A stretch of 64,000 nucleotides of DNA, from assembly GCF_001039355.2 (NCBI RefSeq), contig NW_019775448.1, positions 93,634-157,633 on the forward strand. Direction: 5' to 3'. Origin of the DNA: Lingula anatina (lineage: Eukaryota > Brachiopoda > Lingulata > Lingulida > Lingulidae). A program made the position numbers and the translations under genes. Shown here piece by piece: positions 35,611 to 47,618 of this stretch (position 1 is its first letter; the number at the start of each line of letters is the position of its first letter). The notes under the pieces are model-generated. The model made no database searches. It had not been told where the DNA came from and worked only from the letters and a program-made list of their open reading frames with translations.

Positions 35611-37308
35611 TCAATGTCCATAGTTCGAAGTCTTCAGAGTGTGATGGTCATCATATGTTGAATTGTCATAACCGCACACATGACGAAACTGATCTCGATA
35701 TGCCTCGGGTAACTCCGGCCATCCGAAAACAGCCGGGAACAAATCGGGTGGAATTAACAGACGATCAATGACGTGGATCACTCCGCTGGTGGTGCATATG
35801 TCAGTGGTGGTCAGTTGCGCTCCGTTTACAGTTATAGTTCCGTTATCTAAAAGAGACATGAATGCAAATTGGTAGTGACGGTGGTTGAATGAAATGTTAG
35901 ACATTAAATAAAGAACAAATGTATGGAATAGCGGGAAGTAATCTTCTACTCCAAGAACAGAGAGCTTTAAATTGCCAAGTTGGTTATTGAGCAGCGTGCT
36001 ATGGTTTTAACCTATTTCCAGTGATAAATATAGTATTCTAAAAAGGCAGTAATATCACATTAAGCCAGCCATTATCACTATAGCAAACCAGTTACACAAC
36101 CAGTTACTAGAACATATTTTAAAAGTTCACATGGTATTGCAAATTAAACCCATTTAAACTATATATACAGGAACCATATTCGAAAAAAAAACCTTAGCTG
36201 ATCACGTGCTCGCGGTTCAAATGATGATGGTAGTGAATACAATCCCTAGAGGTTGAGCGAATGGTAACAACCGTCGTGATTAGACAAAATAATTTTGGGT
36301 TTGCTTCAGTCCATATACTTGGATTCTCTATAGATGAAATTTTGGCTGCTTACACAGTTTATTCACCCACAGCGAGAGACCACATTTCGTCTTCAATTCT
36401 TGTTTTTTGTAGAATCCTTTCTTAAAGATCGTCTGCAACACCTTGCTACACTTTAAGAGGTCTGGAAAGACAGATAAAGGCTTAAACTGCAATTAATTTT
36501 CGCGGTTCCGAAGGTTTGAAATTTATCACAGAAATGGTTTAAATCTTAAATAAAGTCTACGTCTTTTCTAAAACATAAATTTTATTTGCCATAAGCATCA
36601 AACAGGAATATGATACCAAGAGTTAACTAGAGCCTATGTACCATTGAGGAGGTCAGTGTCATTGGTCAACCTGTCCACCACTTCCTCCCCCAGCTCCTCG
36701 AAGGCAGCATCACTGGGGATAAATAGGGTACACCCACCAAAGCCGTGGCCATGGTGACCGTAACCATAACTACTGCTGTGATGTGAACTGTGATCTAGAG
36801 AGAGAAAGAGAAAAAAATTGACAACTGACACTTCAGGTTTGCCAACATAACAGTACTTATGAACCGCATGTGCATTGTTAAAATGTTATTATATTAAAGT
36901 TAAAAAACAGGAAAAAAAGAAACGCGCGATATCAAAATGTAGGCTATCGATACAAGAAAAATGTGTAAAATAGGTGTTGTTGCGTAGAACATTTAACCAA
37001 TTTCCCCCTTTTTTACGTGCTTTTAAATAGATGTATTCTATTCACACAAACTACGTTCCATACCTGAAAGCAAATCTGTTAAGTTCAGCAACTGCAGACC
37101 GGTCGTTATATCCCAGTCAGCGGCGGTGTCGTTATCCACAGTCTCCAGGTCAACGGGTAGACACAGGAGACAGTCTACCTGGTGGACCTTCCCGTTCTTA
37201 GCCTTCCAGCTGTCCTTAATCCGGGACCCGGACACATAGGTTTGCTGTGGGGGATAATGAGAAAGGTTGAAATATACTTGAAAACCAACAGAGAAGTCAG
37301 GCGCCTCA

Positions 37309-37353
<45 letters not shown>

Positions 37354-39168
37354 TATTATTATTATAATCAGGCAGGCTCTTCAGATAAGTTGACACTCTA
37401 TCATGTCAAATCAGACATCTATAAATAAAAAGATTGTTACCATAGAGAATCTGGCTAAGGTTTAAACACAAAATCATATAATTCTATTCTTATAATGCTT
37501 TTAATTTAATGTAATCAGCATGCTCTTAAAATACAGAAGACCCACAAACAAAGACCCCGTTCCCATACCTGGATCGATCTAGCAGGATCGGCCCCTCTCC
37601 GAGGGGTTTCTCGCTAAATTGCATTCAGCTTTAGTGGCTTAGATGTCTAGCACACCTACTGAAGTTGCTAAACGAAAGTTTTAATTAAAATTACTCCTAA
37701 CAGCTTCAGTAGGCGTATCAGACATCAGAGTCGCTTAATCTGAATGCAATTTAGCGAGAAACTCCTCGAGGATGGGTTGATCCTGCTAGATCGATCTTGG
37801 TACGTCTAACGCAGGATCAGCTGGCACCAATTGTGATAACAGCAACTGGCTCCCTCTTACCTCGTGGTATATATTAATCCGCAGTTTTGTTCCAGCCAGA
37901 GTGTGATAGCTAGCGTCGTTCTTCAGCTCGTCGTATCCCAGAATGCCGGACACAAAATGTTGCCTTAACAGAGCCGTGATGTTCTCCACCGTGTCCGAGT
38001 TACTGATGTTCCAGAGCTGGTCACGTGTTTCATCTGACAGTTTAGCGAAGCAATAGTCACTGGGTGCGAATACAGTGTAAGGACCTGCCCAGTAGGTAGA
38101 GAACAGTGACAATAGAATAGCTGATCTAATACAGAATATGTTATTTATGTTTTGAGTAATGAATTCAACTCAGGGTGCAATTTACTATTTTTTTGTGCTA
38201 ATGCACATTTAGACTTGTTGTAGATAATCCTTTTCATAAAAATTTATTTATACATGCATTTGTATTTTAACTCGTGATATACTATATACGGTTGGCATAC
38301 ATAATAGTCACCCTTTATATATACATCTTACTTGTTCACAAAACAAGATCGCTGAAATAAGTTATTGATAAGAAAAAGCTATGACTATTGGATAATTGCA
38401 TAAAATAAACATTACACAAGGACCAATATTCAGACTCTTGAGAATCTACTCACCACTGCCATATCCTAGTAGATCAGTCACGTTGTACTTGTCTAAGAGT
38501 TCGAAGAATTTTGATGCCTTAATGAACAGCAATTCTTTCAAACCGAGCTCGTGGTCATCGTAACTGGAATGACCACGGCTACCGTGACCGCGGTTTCTAT
38601 AGCCATGATTTGAGCCATGGTCGTCACCATAGTTATCAGAATGTCCAGAAGAATAATCACCATGGCGATTGATATCACGGTATCCATGACTACGTTGTTG
38701 ATTGTTGTAATCGGATGAATAATCACCATGGGTACGTTGATGATGACCATACGGCGAGTCATGATTGTCCGAATGGCCATATCTTCTACGACTGTGTCCG
38801 GACTGGCGGTCGTATCCATCATGTTCATAAGTTGATCTTTGATAGCCGTGCTGTCGTCTACGGCCATAACCTCCCCCGCCCCCATGTCGATCCCGACCAT
38901 GACCAGAGCTGTGTTGGGTTCCATACTGCCTATACCCGTGTTGGTTTCCATAGTTACGGTTGCCATAGTTTGGGCCTTCCCAACCGGAGTCTTGTTGGTA
39001 TCCATGGCGAGGCGAGCTGCTGTATGTCTCACTCTCGTAGTCATACCTGCTGTAGTGACTAAATGTTGGTCTACGACTGTTCAATGTCTCCGACTGTGCA
39101 AGTACTGTACAGAGAATACGGCTGAGAATAGCTAACTTCCAGATAGCTAGATAGCCTGTTGACGCCAT
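35611..39168 (-). CDS. Secreted FAS1 (fasciclin) protein with Gly/His/Tyr-rich leader
   Basis: Six exons: 39168-38454, 38084-37861, 37244-37064, 36794-36642, 36461-36354 and 35846-35611, 1617 bases, 538 residues, with all phases matching. The start at 39168 gives a signal peptide (YLAIWKLAILSRILCTVLAQ). Residues about 45-215 are low complexity, rich in Gly, His, Tyr, Ser and Arg. Two FAS1 domains follow: one with YTVFAPSDYCF and VHQVDCLLCLP, the second with TLFIPSDAAFEEL, GFYKKQELK and ITVNGAQLTTTDI then GVIHVIDRLLIPP. The second is interrupted by a short His/Tyr/Gly insert (SSSYGYGHHGHGFGG). FAS1 domains mediate adhesion in the extracellular matrix; the His/Tyr-rich leader suggests cross-linking, metal binding or a structural role, which is inference. 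Exon 36461-36354 was added because it restores the missing middle of FAS1-2 in phase. Confidence 0.87.
37312..37366. repeat. (AAT)n microsatellite in FAS1 gene intron
   Basis: Trinucleotide run of about 18 units, turning into its complement ATT near the right end. Confidence 0.95.
37572..37796. mobile_element. 225-base palindromic MITE in FAS1 gene intron
   Basis: Terminal inverted repeats GATCGATCTAGCAGGATC extend inward almost to the middle: both halves contain TTTCTCGCTAAATTGCATTC and a CTACTGAAG block in inverse orientation. It lies about 65 bases downstream of the FAS1 exon 2 donor. No coding capacity. Confidence 0.8.
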
Positions 39169-39235
39169 ACTTGGCTGTCCCGCTCGATTCTGTGGGTCCA
39201 AAAATATAGCCTGGCAGTATGGATATAATCTGGCA

Positions 39236-39247
39236 ATATATATAAAT
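39236..39247 (-). promoter_or_regulatory. Candidate TATA box of the FAS1 gene
   Basis: An AATTTATATATAT stretch on the minus strand about 70 bases before the start codon. Based on position only; a CTATATTTTT at about 39205 is an alternative. Confidence 0.3.
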
Positions 39248-39249
39248 TT

Positions 39250-40367
39250 TTTGTTGTCAGGCACTTTGAAAATCTCGTGTACTCATACCGTTGTTCAGTT
39301 ATGATTTGCCACCCAGCTCACTAGAGATTCCACCCACCTGTTTTTGTTTTCACCGTGAATCGTAAATTGTTAGTCTGTGTTTCTTTCTTCCTCCTACAAC
39401 TGTACTGTTTAGCCATGCAATATACAGAGGGCAGTAATAAAAACAACTTGCACAGAAGGTATGCTGTTTAATTAGGCATATAACAAATGTACTTTCATTG
39501 GTTCAGTTATAAAATTCGATTTATGTCCCTTTTAATTATCGCAGGTATTTGGCACGGCGAAACGCTAGCTTTAATGTCCTTAGCTCGAAGCCTTTTCCAC
39601 CTGCTTTAGCTTGCAGCATTATCAGAGCTCCCGGCGTAATGGCGGCTGAATCCGTAGACCTGTAGCCGTTAATGCACATCTTTTGTCACCCCGCCATCGG
39701 AGGCGTATTTCACTTCTGTTTTCCAGCTTCTTATATGTAATATACAATTTACGTGCATTTATTTTGTTTAGCTAAGTTTTATGGACGTGAGGTGGTTAAT
39801 AAAACGCATATGTTCTAGTAGAAGAAGACGGCACGTTATCTCTTTGTAAGAATACCCACTGAAACATCTAGCTGTATCAAAATTAATTTAAATAACTTAA
39901 CATCGATGTAGTCATTATTTTCAAAGCTGTTTCGCGCCAGGAGGAAATTGCGAAACCGAAAAGGATATCTTTGCGCCCCCCCCCCCCCGCCAAAAAAATA
40001 ATAGATTTCAAGTTAGCCCTGATTTTACATATATTTGTCCATAAGTCTTTAACGATATTTTACATGATATTCGCCGAACATCAAACGTCTAGAGAAGATA
40101 TCAGAGTAGAGAAAGAATAATATTACCCTTTAGTTATCAGTCAAAATTGCAACATTTCAAAAACATCATCCACATTATCCATCATATGTTAATTATTAAT
40201 ACTATAAGATACAACTCCTCGTTCTTTGCATTTGTTTCTTTATTGTTTACTTCAGAATAATAAAAAACGTAGAATGTTCCTGTAATTTTGGTCCTATGAA
40301 GTTCTATGTCAGTTTCGCAAGTGCTGTGGTTATTGTTAGGTCTCTCTCTCCCATCTGTTTGTGCCAT
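39250..40367. other. Intergenic, no gene seen
   Basis: Contains a C-run at about 39976-39988. No exon supported. Confidence 0.5.
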
Positions 40368-41909
40368 TTAGCCAATGATGACTGGAGGAACCTCTGGGAT
40401 TTTGGAGTCGCCGGAACCACCAGATCCACTGTCTCCGACTAAAATGAAATATAAAATATACAACTTATTGAGGAAATATTTTCGACTTCTCTACCATCTG
40501 ACACGTTCTAACAATCTCCAATTCATACCCGTTTTATCACAATGGTATCTGAAACACTGTAATCCATACTTACTTAGAGATGTTATGGGTCCGTGGCGAT
40601 ATACGCTTGATTCGTTAAAAGGGGTGTGCGTTTGTTCGTTGGTGAAATGCAAGTAATTTTCTCGGTATGTTCAAGTGTTCCTCACCTAACGCATACTCAA
40701 TCACTGTTCTTCCACACGCATAGAAAACATGTTTTTTTTTTCAAATATTGATTCAAATCATATGGTAAAACGTTGGTTGATACAGTGACTTAATCAACAG
40801 TACCCTAGTTATAGAAAATTATAATCAGCATCTTTCAAAACATGGAAAGTCACTAAGTTTAATTTATCATTTTTTCTTTACCTGTGTATAGAGAAAACTC
40901 GTCATCGTCGCCACAGATTTGGTTCCGGTTGCCAGAACAGGTGTCGGAACATTTGCCCGGGCGCGGAGTTGAATTTATCAGCTCGTTGCCACAGTAACAC
41001 TCATTACCGTCCTTCAGACCTGAGAAAATGATAAGTGATAACGTACACCTATGCTCATCATTGTGTCATATATATACGGATAAGCCACGTGTGTCTGAGA
41101 ATGAAAGCAGTGCGTTATGAATTGGTTAGTCAAAGCTCTTCGCGCACTAGTAAGGCTTTTAATTTTCGAAGTGAAACTTTACTGTGTGGACCAGGCATTT
41201 TCGCCTGGGTCTTTCCCCAAAGAAATACAGAACTAGAGAAAAGATTGTATGTCTTTTTACATACCCCTCCCCTACCAGGTGCATGTTATCTCGATATTTA
41301 AGTTTCTGTCTGCACTATCATAAATTTTCGTCGTACCTCACGGTAGCTCACCTGCCATAAGGGGGGGGGGGGGATGTGCATCCCTTACTATAGCAACCAA
41401 AAAGGTACCATAACTACGACGATGATTTGTGTGTCACGACCACTGCAACTTTCATGCTATTAATTAAATATTCAGGGACGCGTGTTTGGTCCTATTCACA
41501 AATCTCCAGTATTTTAGTTTTGTATTAAAAAACATCAATCTAGCCTCATTGTGTATCCGATTTCTTACCTGCTAGTCCATATCCCTTCTGATCACAAAAC
41601 TTGAGGCAAAATTCCACCGTCATGGATTCCTTTTCTAATTTGTCAGATTTCAAGGACGCGGCGACATCTTCCTCGACGAAACAACCCACGTATCCGCTGA
41701 TGTCTGGAAAATAGAGCGAAAGCTATCAAAATGTTCAAGCAACATCAAATACGCACGTATCTGCCACTTTTGAACGTCGTTTCACTAAACAGTTCTACGT
41801 GTTTTAACTACAAGTCAAGGTCCAACACAATGAGGGGTGTGACCTTGATTTGAGACAGGCAAGAAGAAACATAGATGAATAAAGCAGAACATCTAAATGT
41901 ATATTCTGA

Positions 41910-41969
<60 letters not shown>

Positions 41970-44600
41970 TCTCTATACCTTCACACTTTGGAGCTGGTGC
42001 ACTCCAGGCCACATTGCCGTCCTCGCCGAGTTTACACTTGGCTTTGTAAACCCCAACCCTGGTGGTTCCATCGGAGCAGTAGTACTTAACACTGTCTCCC
42101 TGGAAGAAGAAGCCCTTCATCTCCTGGTTGACGCTGGTCTTCCCCGTGAATCCGAAGCTGCTGATGTCGGCACAGGTGATGGCTGGGAATGACACACAGA
42201 AATATTTCACAGTGGTATTTCAGAAAAGGAAGCGCTAGAAGTACATTAATTGTCTGTAGTCGCATGCCTGGCTGTTTGTCTTCCTATCTGTCTGTCCGTC
42301 GTTTGACTGCTCGTCCGTCCAGCTACGTGTTTATCACAGGCGTAGTGGATTATTACCGATACATTTATTTACTGATTTTCTCAAACATCTACTGATACCA
42401 CAGTACCTCAGATTTAAGCACGGTCTTTGCAGAAGTATTTAATTTCTACTGATACCAAGCAGAGTACAATTGCTCATTTGCCTAAGAGTCTCAACTTACT
42501 TGGAATTTTTGCGTTAAATGCGCTCACCGCGACTGAAAAATAAAAGAAAAAGCGAAATGATTTATGGGGATGATATAAAGGAACAAAGAAGATATCTATA
42601 TACTGACAAACTCTTTTGAAAAGCGTGAGTGAAGTGGGCGTCTCGTCTTTTGAGACCACAGTTGAAGGTGGGGGTGAGCTCATTATGTTAATAAATATTG
42701 CACAGAGTATATGAGACTGTGTATAGTTACCATCGTAAACAGAGAACACCCTCTTGCTTTCACCGCCACATATCTGTTCGCCGTTGCCCTCGCACTTGGC
42801 CCTGCATCTGTCACTTCCTTGCAGAACGGTGGCCATCTTCTCTGACTTCATACCACACCAGCACTCGTCCTCGTCGTGAAGCCCTGCTAGGTCCATCTTT
42901 AGAGCCTGGCAGTAGGCGAGGCATCTGAGATTAAATAAAGCAATACAATTAAGTGAGACCGAAGTCATGCTCTTCTTATATGAAATATTTGTAATTGTAT
43001 CTCGTTGTTTTTACATTATCTCTCAGGGGCGGATTTAGGCCGTCTTCTGGGTCTTCCAGAAGACGGTCAGATTTTCAAGTTTACATTGACGGGTATCCAA
43101 TTTTTAATGTTGGAAGACGGTCAAAATTGGAGGCTGAATCAACAAAGATAATTTGGAAGACTGTCAGTATATAGCTCTGGATCCGCCCCTGTCTCTGACC
43201 AATTGGTTGGCTGATGTGATAGCCAGTGGAGTCGACAGTTGTTCATGCGATCCTGACTGGGACATACCAGATGGACACCCCCCCCTTATGGTAGGGCCTA
43301 TCTCCTTAACGAGCACTCAGCATCTAGAGGTTCAAAAAATCGTAATCCATAGATAAAACAATCTAATTTTCCTCGAAAAAGCTTCTAGTTAAAGTTTTGC
43401 ACATTTCTGATTTAAGAACTTAGTTGTAAATGAATTATGATTTATTAAGACTGTTTAGACCATGCCTGGCGTTTCACTAGGACATATCGACTCTAACCAC
43501 TTTTTAGCAGGGGTTGTCAGCCTTTTGGACGGCTGCATTCGGAAGGGGATGTAGCCCTGAAGGAATTTTTGAAAAAAAAAAAAAACAAAACAAAACAAAA
43601 AAAAAAAACAACTTAGTTTAAAACGCATATAGTGTATTATAAAACAACCAGTTATAACACACCATCACACTTCACACCGCATGAAGGCGGTGTAATTGCA
43701 GACCGCGTGTTTGTAGCACGAGGAATACTTTTACAGTGGGAACTTATGCGTACGGCACTAGCTCTGGTCGGGATCCATGTCTTGGATTTCTATCCGCCTT
43801 GAGGGAGAACTGAATTTAAATTTGAAGAGAAGACTAGTATTCCAAATTGCGAATTAGCTACTTCTCCACATTGCGTTAGTTGCGACTGCTTTAAATTGAT
43901 TGCGTCAGTGTTACCGCATTGCGTGTGATTGTGCTTGCCAGATATTCTCGACAGATACAACAAGAATCACATCTAAGGATATTTTATGTCATGTCATGGA
44001 TGATGATGTCTTCAGATTTGTGCATCTTTGTCTCTGACTAAACAGGTCTAAAGGTCGTAATTTTATTAATTTTTAAGCCGAGGCCATTATCGCCTCGGGG
44101 TCTTTTTAGTTAGCACTACAAGCTTGTTTATTTATAGCAGATAAGGTATCATTTTTGATGCTACACTGTGACCTTCATTTTATCATCCTTAGACGTTTTT
44201 CATATGAGATTTTATATTTCAAAAGATTCATTTCTTTTTTGAACCTTTCGAAATTTTACTTTCCAGATTTGTCCCATCAAAATCGAACTTTCTCTAGTAC
44301 CTTCACATTTCTTTTCAAAAGAATATGCAGCACGTCTATGTACTGGTACTTACTTCTCTACTGTGAGATCGTCAGCTTCCCATTTAGTGTCGCGTTGAAA
44401 TATTTTGTCCTCCGATTTCTTAGCGTCAGTGAAGCAGCCTAAGCCGCCAGGCATTACTGAAATAATCAACACAGTATTTTTATTTTCTAATTTGAAAAAA
44501 TTGTTAGAACTATTACTCAGCAGCCACCTCCACCTTTTGTGCTCAATAACGATTGCAAACCACTTAAGTTTGATTTTATTCCTCAATAAGGGAAGCATTT

Positions 44601-44651
<51 letters not shown>

Positions 44652-45119
44652 CGTGTGTGTGCGCGCGCGCGTATGTAGCCTACGTGTGAATACTTTTCCA
44701 TTACCTACATACCTTTGCTAACCTCAGGCTCATCCGCCGGGGCAGCTGCACAAAACTAAAACAAGCAAAATTATGGGATACATTGTTTCGAAAAAGTTCA
44801 AATTGCTCACGACCGAGAGTCTAAATCTTCAAAGTTTATGACACTCTTGTTCTACATCCTCCACATTTCCCCCACCTGCACTCCCGGAATATTCTCACAA
44901 GCGCATGTTAAAAAATTCTCTGTAAAGTTCATGTAGTTTATCCCCTTTTAAAAGTTTCTTTCGCGATGAAAAGATGATTTAAACTGCTCTCTCTCCTTCC
45001 CCCCTTCCTCTTATAAAATCTTTAAGCTAAATACAAAGCAAAAACTTCAAGAACTTGTATTTGAGCATTTTTACCTGCAGCAGAGCCACAGATGCCAAAG
45101 TGATTAACGCAGGCCTCAT
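40368..45119 (-). CDS. Secreted WSC-CCP-WSC protein
   Basis: Nine exons: 45119-45075, 44755-44713, 44456-44354, 42924-42731, 42532-42500, 42182-41979, 41703-41569, 41019-40882 and 40438-40368; 966 bases, 321 residues, phases consistent. The signal peptide MRPALITLASVALLQFCAAA is split over exons 1-2. WSC domain 1 (about 33-128) reads GCFTDAKKSEDKIF through CLAYCQALKMDLAGLHDEDE to CWCGM and QICGG. A CCP/sushi domain (about 141-206) has four cysteines and the W near its end (VAWSAPAPKCEG). WSC domain 2 (about 211-297) has YVGCFVEED, CLKFCDQKGYGLAG, CYCGN and NQICGD. The tail is short and Gly/Ser/Pro-rich, with no membrane segment. WSC domains are thought to bind carbohydrate and CCP domains to mediate protein contacts. 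Secreted; the partner is unknown. Confidence 0.87.
41911..41966. repeat. (CT)n(CA)n microsatellite in WSC gene intron
   Basis: CT run followed by a CA run, ending about 13 bases from the exon at 41979. Because the gene is on the minus strand, this lies just after the donor site of the CCP exon. Confidence 0.95.
43024..43191. mobile_element. 168-base MITE with CAGGGGCGGAT ends in WSC gene intron
   Basis: Termini CAGGGGCGGATTTAGG and, inverted, CAGGGGCGGATCCAG. Flanked by TCTCT at 43019-43023 and 43192-43196. The ends resemble hAT-type elements, but the visible duplication is 5 bases rather than 8. An internal short hairpin CCGTCTTC/GAAGACGG is present. Single ends of related elements occur near 3450-3515, 16734 and 22397. 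Confidence 0.7.
44604..44672. repeat. (CT)n(GT)n(GC)n microsatellite in WSC gene intron
   Basis: Dinucleotide runs between exons 2 and 3 of the WSC gene. Confidence 0.95.
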
Positions 45120-45166
45120 CTTGCGACACTAGCTTGCTGAATCTGCGCAAATCTTCGTCGTGCTCC

Positions 45167-45173
45167 ATTTATA
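45167..45173 (-). promoter_or_regulatory. TATA box of the WSC-CCP-WSC gene
   Basis: TATAAAT on the minus strand about 50 bases before the start codon at 45119, implying transcription starts near 45140 with a very short leader. Confidence 0.55.
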
Positions 45174-46858
45174 CGGCAAGGTGTCGGTTGGGGATAACCA
45201 CTCCACAAGACAGCGATTAAGGTCTTGAGTCAGGGTTATCGACTATAATATTTACCAGTAGATATTATTAATCAGTTTAGATACGCATTATATAAGAAGC
45301 ATTCAGGTGCGGTGATGTTTGGTTGACGGTGGATTTAAATTCCCTAGCTTCAATCATGAGCCCAGGACGTGTAGCCAAGGGAACTTACAGCGCTGCAGTA
45401 CGTAATTTTTTCAAGTGCATTCACTCGACGTTATAAGCTTTGCACAATTTAAGCTGAAATCATATGCTCATTTTCGAAACTACTATTAAACTTTATAAAT
45501 AATGCATGATCCTTACGAACTCCATTTATCTGAATTTACTGATGCATTCCAGAACTTAGTGACATTAAATTCAGCTGCTCCGTACGTTGTCTTCGTGATT
45601 CTTGATCTAACTTGCCACATACTAGCTATAGTACGTCCCTTCATAACTAGGTATCAAACATACACCATTGTACACAATCGTTTGGTGCATCTTCCCCGTC
45701 CAATACAAAGAAGCGAAAATGACACCCGCTGCTCATTTTTACATGAAATTGCCTATGAAGAAATCTGAAATAATGAGTTCCCCGTTTTAGTTTTGCACTT
45801 TGTTTCGTCAGATTGCTGATAAGGTAAAAGGTTTGTAAGGTTCTCTAACGTAGCGAAGTGTATATAGGGTATTCAATATGTGTAATGCAGCACGTAGCCC
45901 TAAATGCATGTATTTTCCATATTATTTCAAATAATAATAATTATTTTATTAGTTATTCACAGGGCTGCTAAAGCTTATATTTATTTGTACGTATATCTCC
46001 TCCGCGCGAGAGAAACATTTAGTTGGCAAAGTCGTGACCATAGCATTAAGCCGACCATACATTAATATATCTATCTCATAGATAACTTTATTGGTCATTA
46101 ACCAATATTACATACATAAGGTTGCAAGGTTGTCAAAAAGTTAACAGTGGGTGTAACAACAGACCTTTTGTTCCATAGTGGCACCATTAGCACATGGGTG
46201 CCAATGATGCCAAGGTCATACTAAATATCAATGGTGTTCTAATTCTTTCATTACAGGAGAGTCCACAAACTGGTTGTCGCACACCTCATTTGCCTTAATA
46301 CTTTTGTTTAGTCATTACCTTACCTAACGGCAACGGAATATTGCAGTCAGTCAATACTCATAGCAAGCAAATGCCCTTGGTATCTGGAGTTAGATTTTCA
46401 ATAACAAAAAAAGGATCCCTGGTAGCACTATTTGCATATTTGCGATAATGTACCGCAGGTACGTGTCTTTACTAAGGTCCCCTAGGCAGTTCTAGCATTG
46501 ACAAAACGATTAAGTTATTTCAACAAGGTGATAGGGGCATGGTATTGCGGTGCCACCTCTCGGGATTGAAGGTTTATTATTTTGACATCGGGTTGGTTTT
46601 AACACGTGATTCAACTATTGGTTTCATTATTTACATATGGAGATTCACCATAATCACCGTGTTGATCTTGTTTAAGAAATAAGCTTTATTTATTTATGTT
46701 TTACATATAGTATAGAGGTAGTAGTGGTTTAGAAAAGTTACGAGATGTTATGACTTTTAGGCGTCGAAATGAGGATACAAGGAAGCGTTTTCTACATTTT
46801 CCTTGTGCTGTTTAACCATCGTGAACTTTATGTAAATTGAATGCTATGACAATTATTT
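45174..46858. other. Intergenic, no gene seen
   Basis: AT-rich. A plus-strand frame at 45502-45768 lacks splice signals or a domain and is taken as chance. Confidence 0.5.
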
Positions 46859-47084
46859 AGGGCCCCTTTACACTGGATGGGCGTCCTTTCTGCGTCCTGA
46901 AGTGCGGATTCGGTTGAGAGTACAAAATTATAATACTTTACTTTCTGACACCTGGCCGATCACCTAATATTCATTTTTTCAACCAAAGAGATGCTTGTGC
47001 CTCCTTTTTACGACCACAGTGATGAAAGTTTCGTGGTCGCACAAAGGACGCAGAAAGGACGCCGCCCCAGTGTAAAGGGGGTTT
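46859..47084. mobile_element. MITE of the CCTTTACACTGG family, copy 1
   Basis: Left end GGGCCCCTTTACACTGGATG and right end the inverse of CCCCCTTTACACTGGGGC; GTCCTTTCTGCGTCC is shared inverted in both arms. The centre contains CGACCACAGTGATG. Confidence 0.7.
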
Positions 47085-47109
47085 TACCGTGTTACAAGCA
47101 AGACTCTAA

Positions 47110-47330
47110 AGGTCTCTTTCCACTGGACGACCTCCTTTCCGCGTCCCGTAGTTCGGCCCCGTTTGATAGTAAAATAAAATAATACTTTACGTGCCGACAA
47201 CTGACCGATCATTGAGCATTTATTCTGCAACCAAAGCGATGCTTGTGCCTCCTCTCTACGACCACAGCGATGCCAGATTCATGGTCGCACAAAGGACGCA
47301 GAAAGGATGCCGTCCAGTGTAAAGGGGGTT
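47110..47330. mobile_element. MITE of the same family, copy 2
   Basis: Ends AGGTCTCTTTCCACTGGACG and the inverse of AACCCCCTTTACACTGGACG, with TAA on each side (47107-47109 and 47331-47333). It lies only 25 bases from copy 1 in the same orientation. The three-base TAA duplication is PIF/Harbinger-like. Confidence 0.68.
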
Positions 47331-47618
47331 TAAGGAGTATCAAATCGTCATGATAAAGAAAAAGTTTGAAGAAAAGAAAGGGTCGGAAAATACGTATTCC
47401 ACTGTTGACGCTAAGATGTGCACATTTCACACTAAAGATGGTTTCATTTCTAACATCTAGAAGAAAAAAAAAGTTACAAAAAAGTCAATGTACCTATAGT
47501 TTAATTGTATCTATAAAATATATACTGCAGCATAAGCAAGTCACTAGTCTTTAGTGAAATGCCAGCATCCTTTAGCGCTATACACGCAATTGTTTTATCT
47601 GAAAACTTCCATTATACT

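Noticed and set aside
38538-39044. Long Met/Thr/Ile-rich frame overlapping the FAS1 leader
   Set aside because: It is an alternate frame of the low-complexity FAS1 exon, whose own frame has a signal peptide and domain continuity.
41893-42210. Frame extending the sushi exon into Cys-Val repeats
   Set aside because: The extension is translation of the CA/CT microsatellite beyond the splice donor at 41978.
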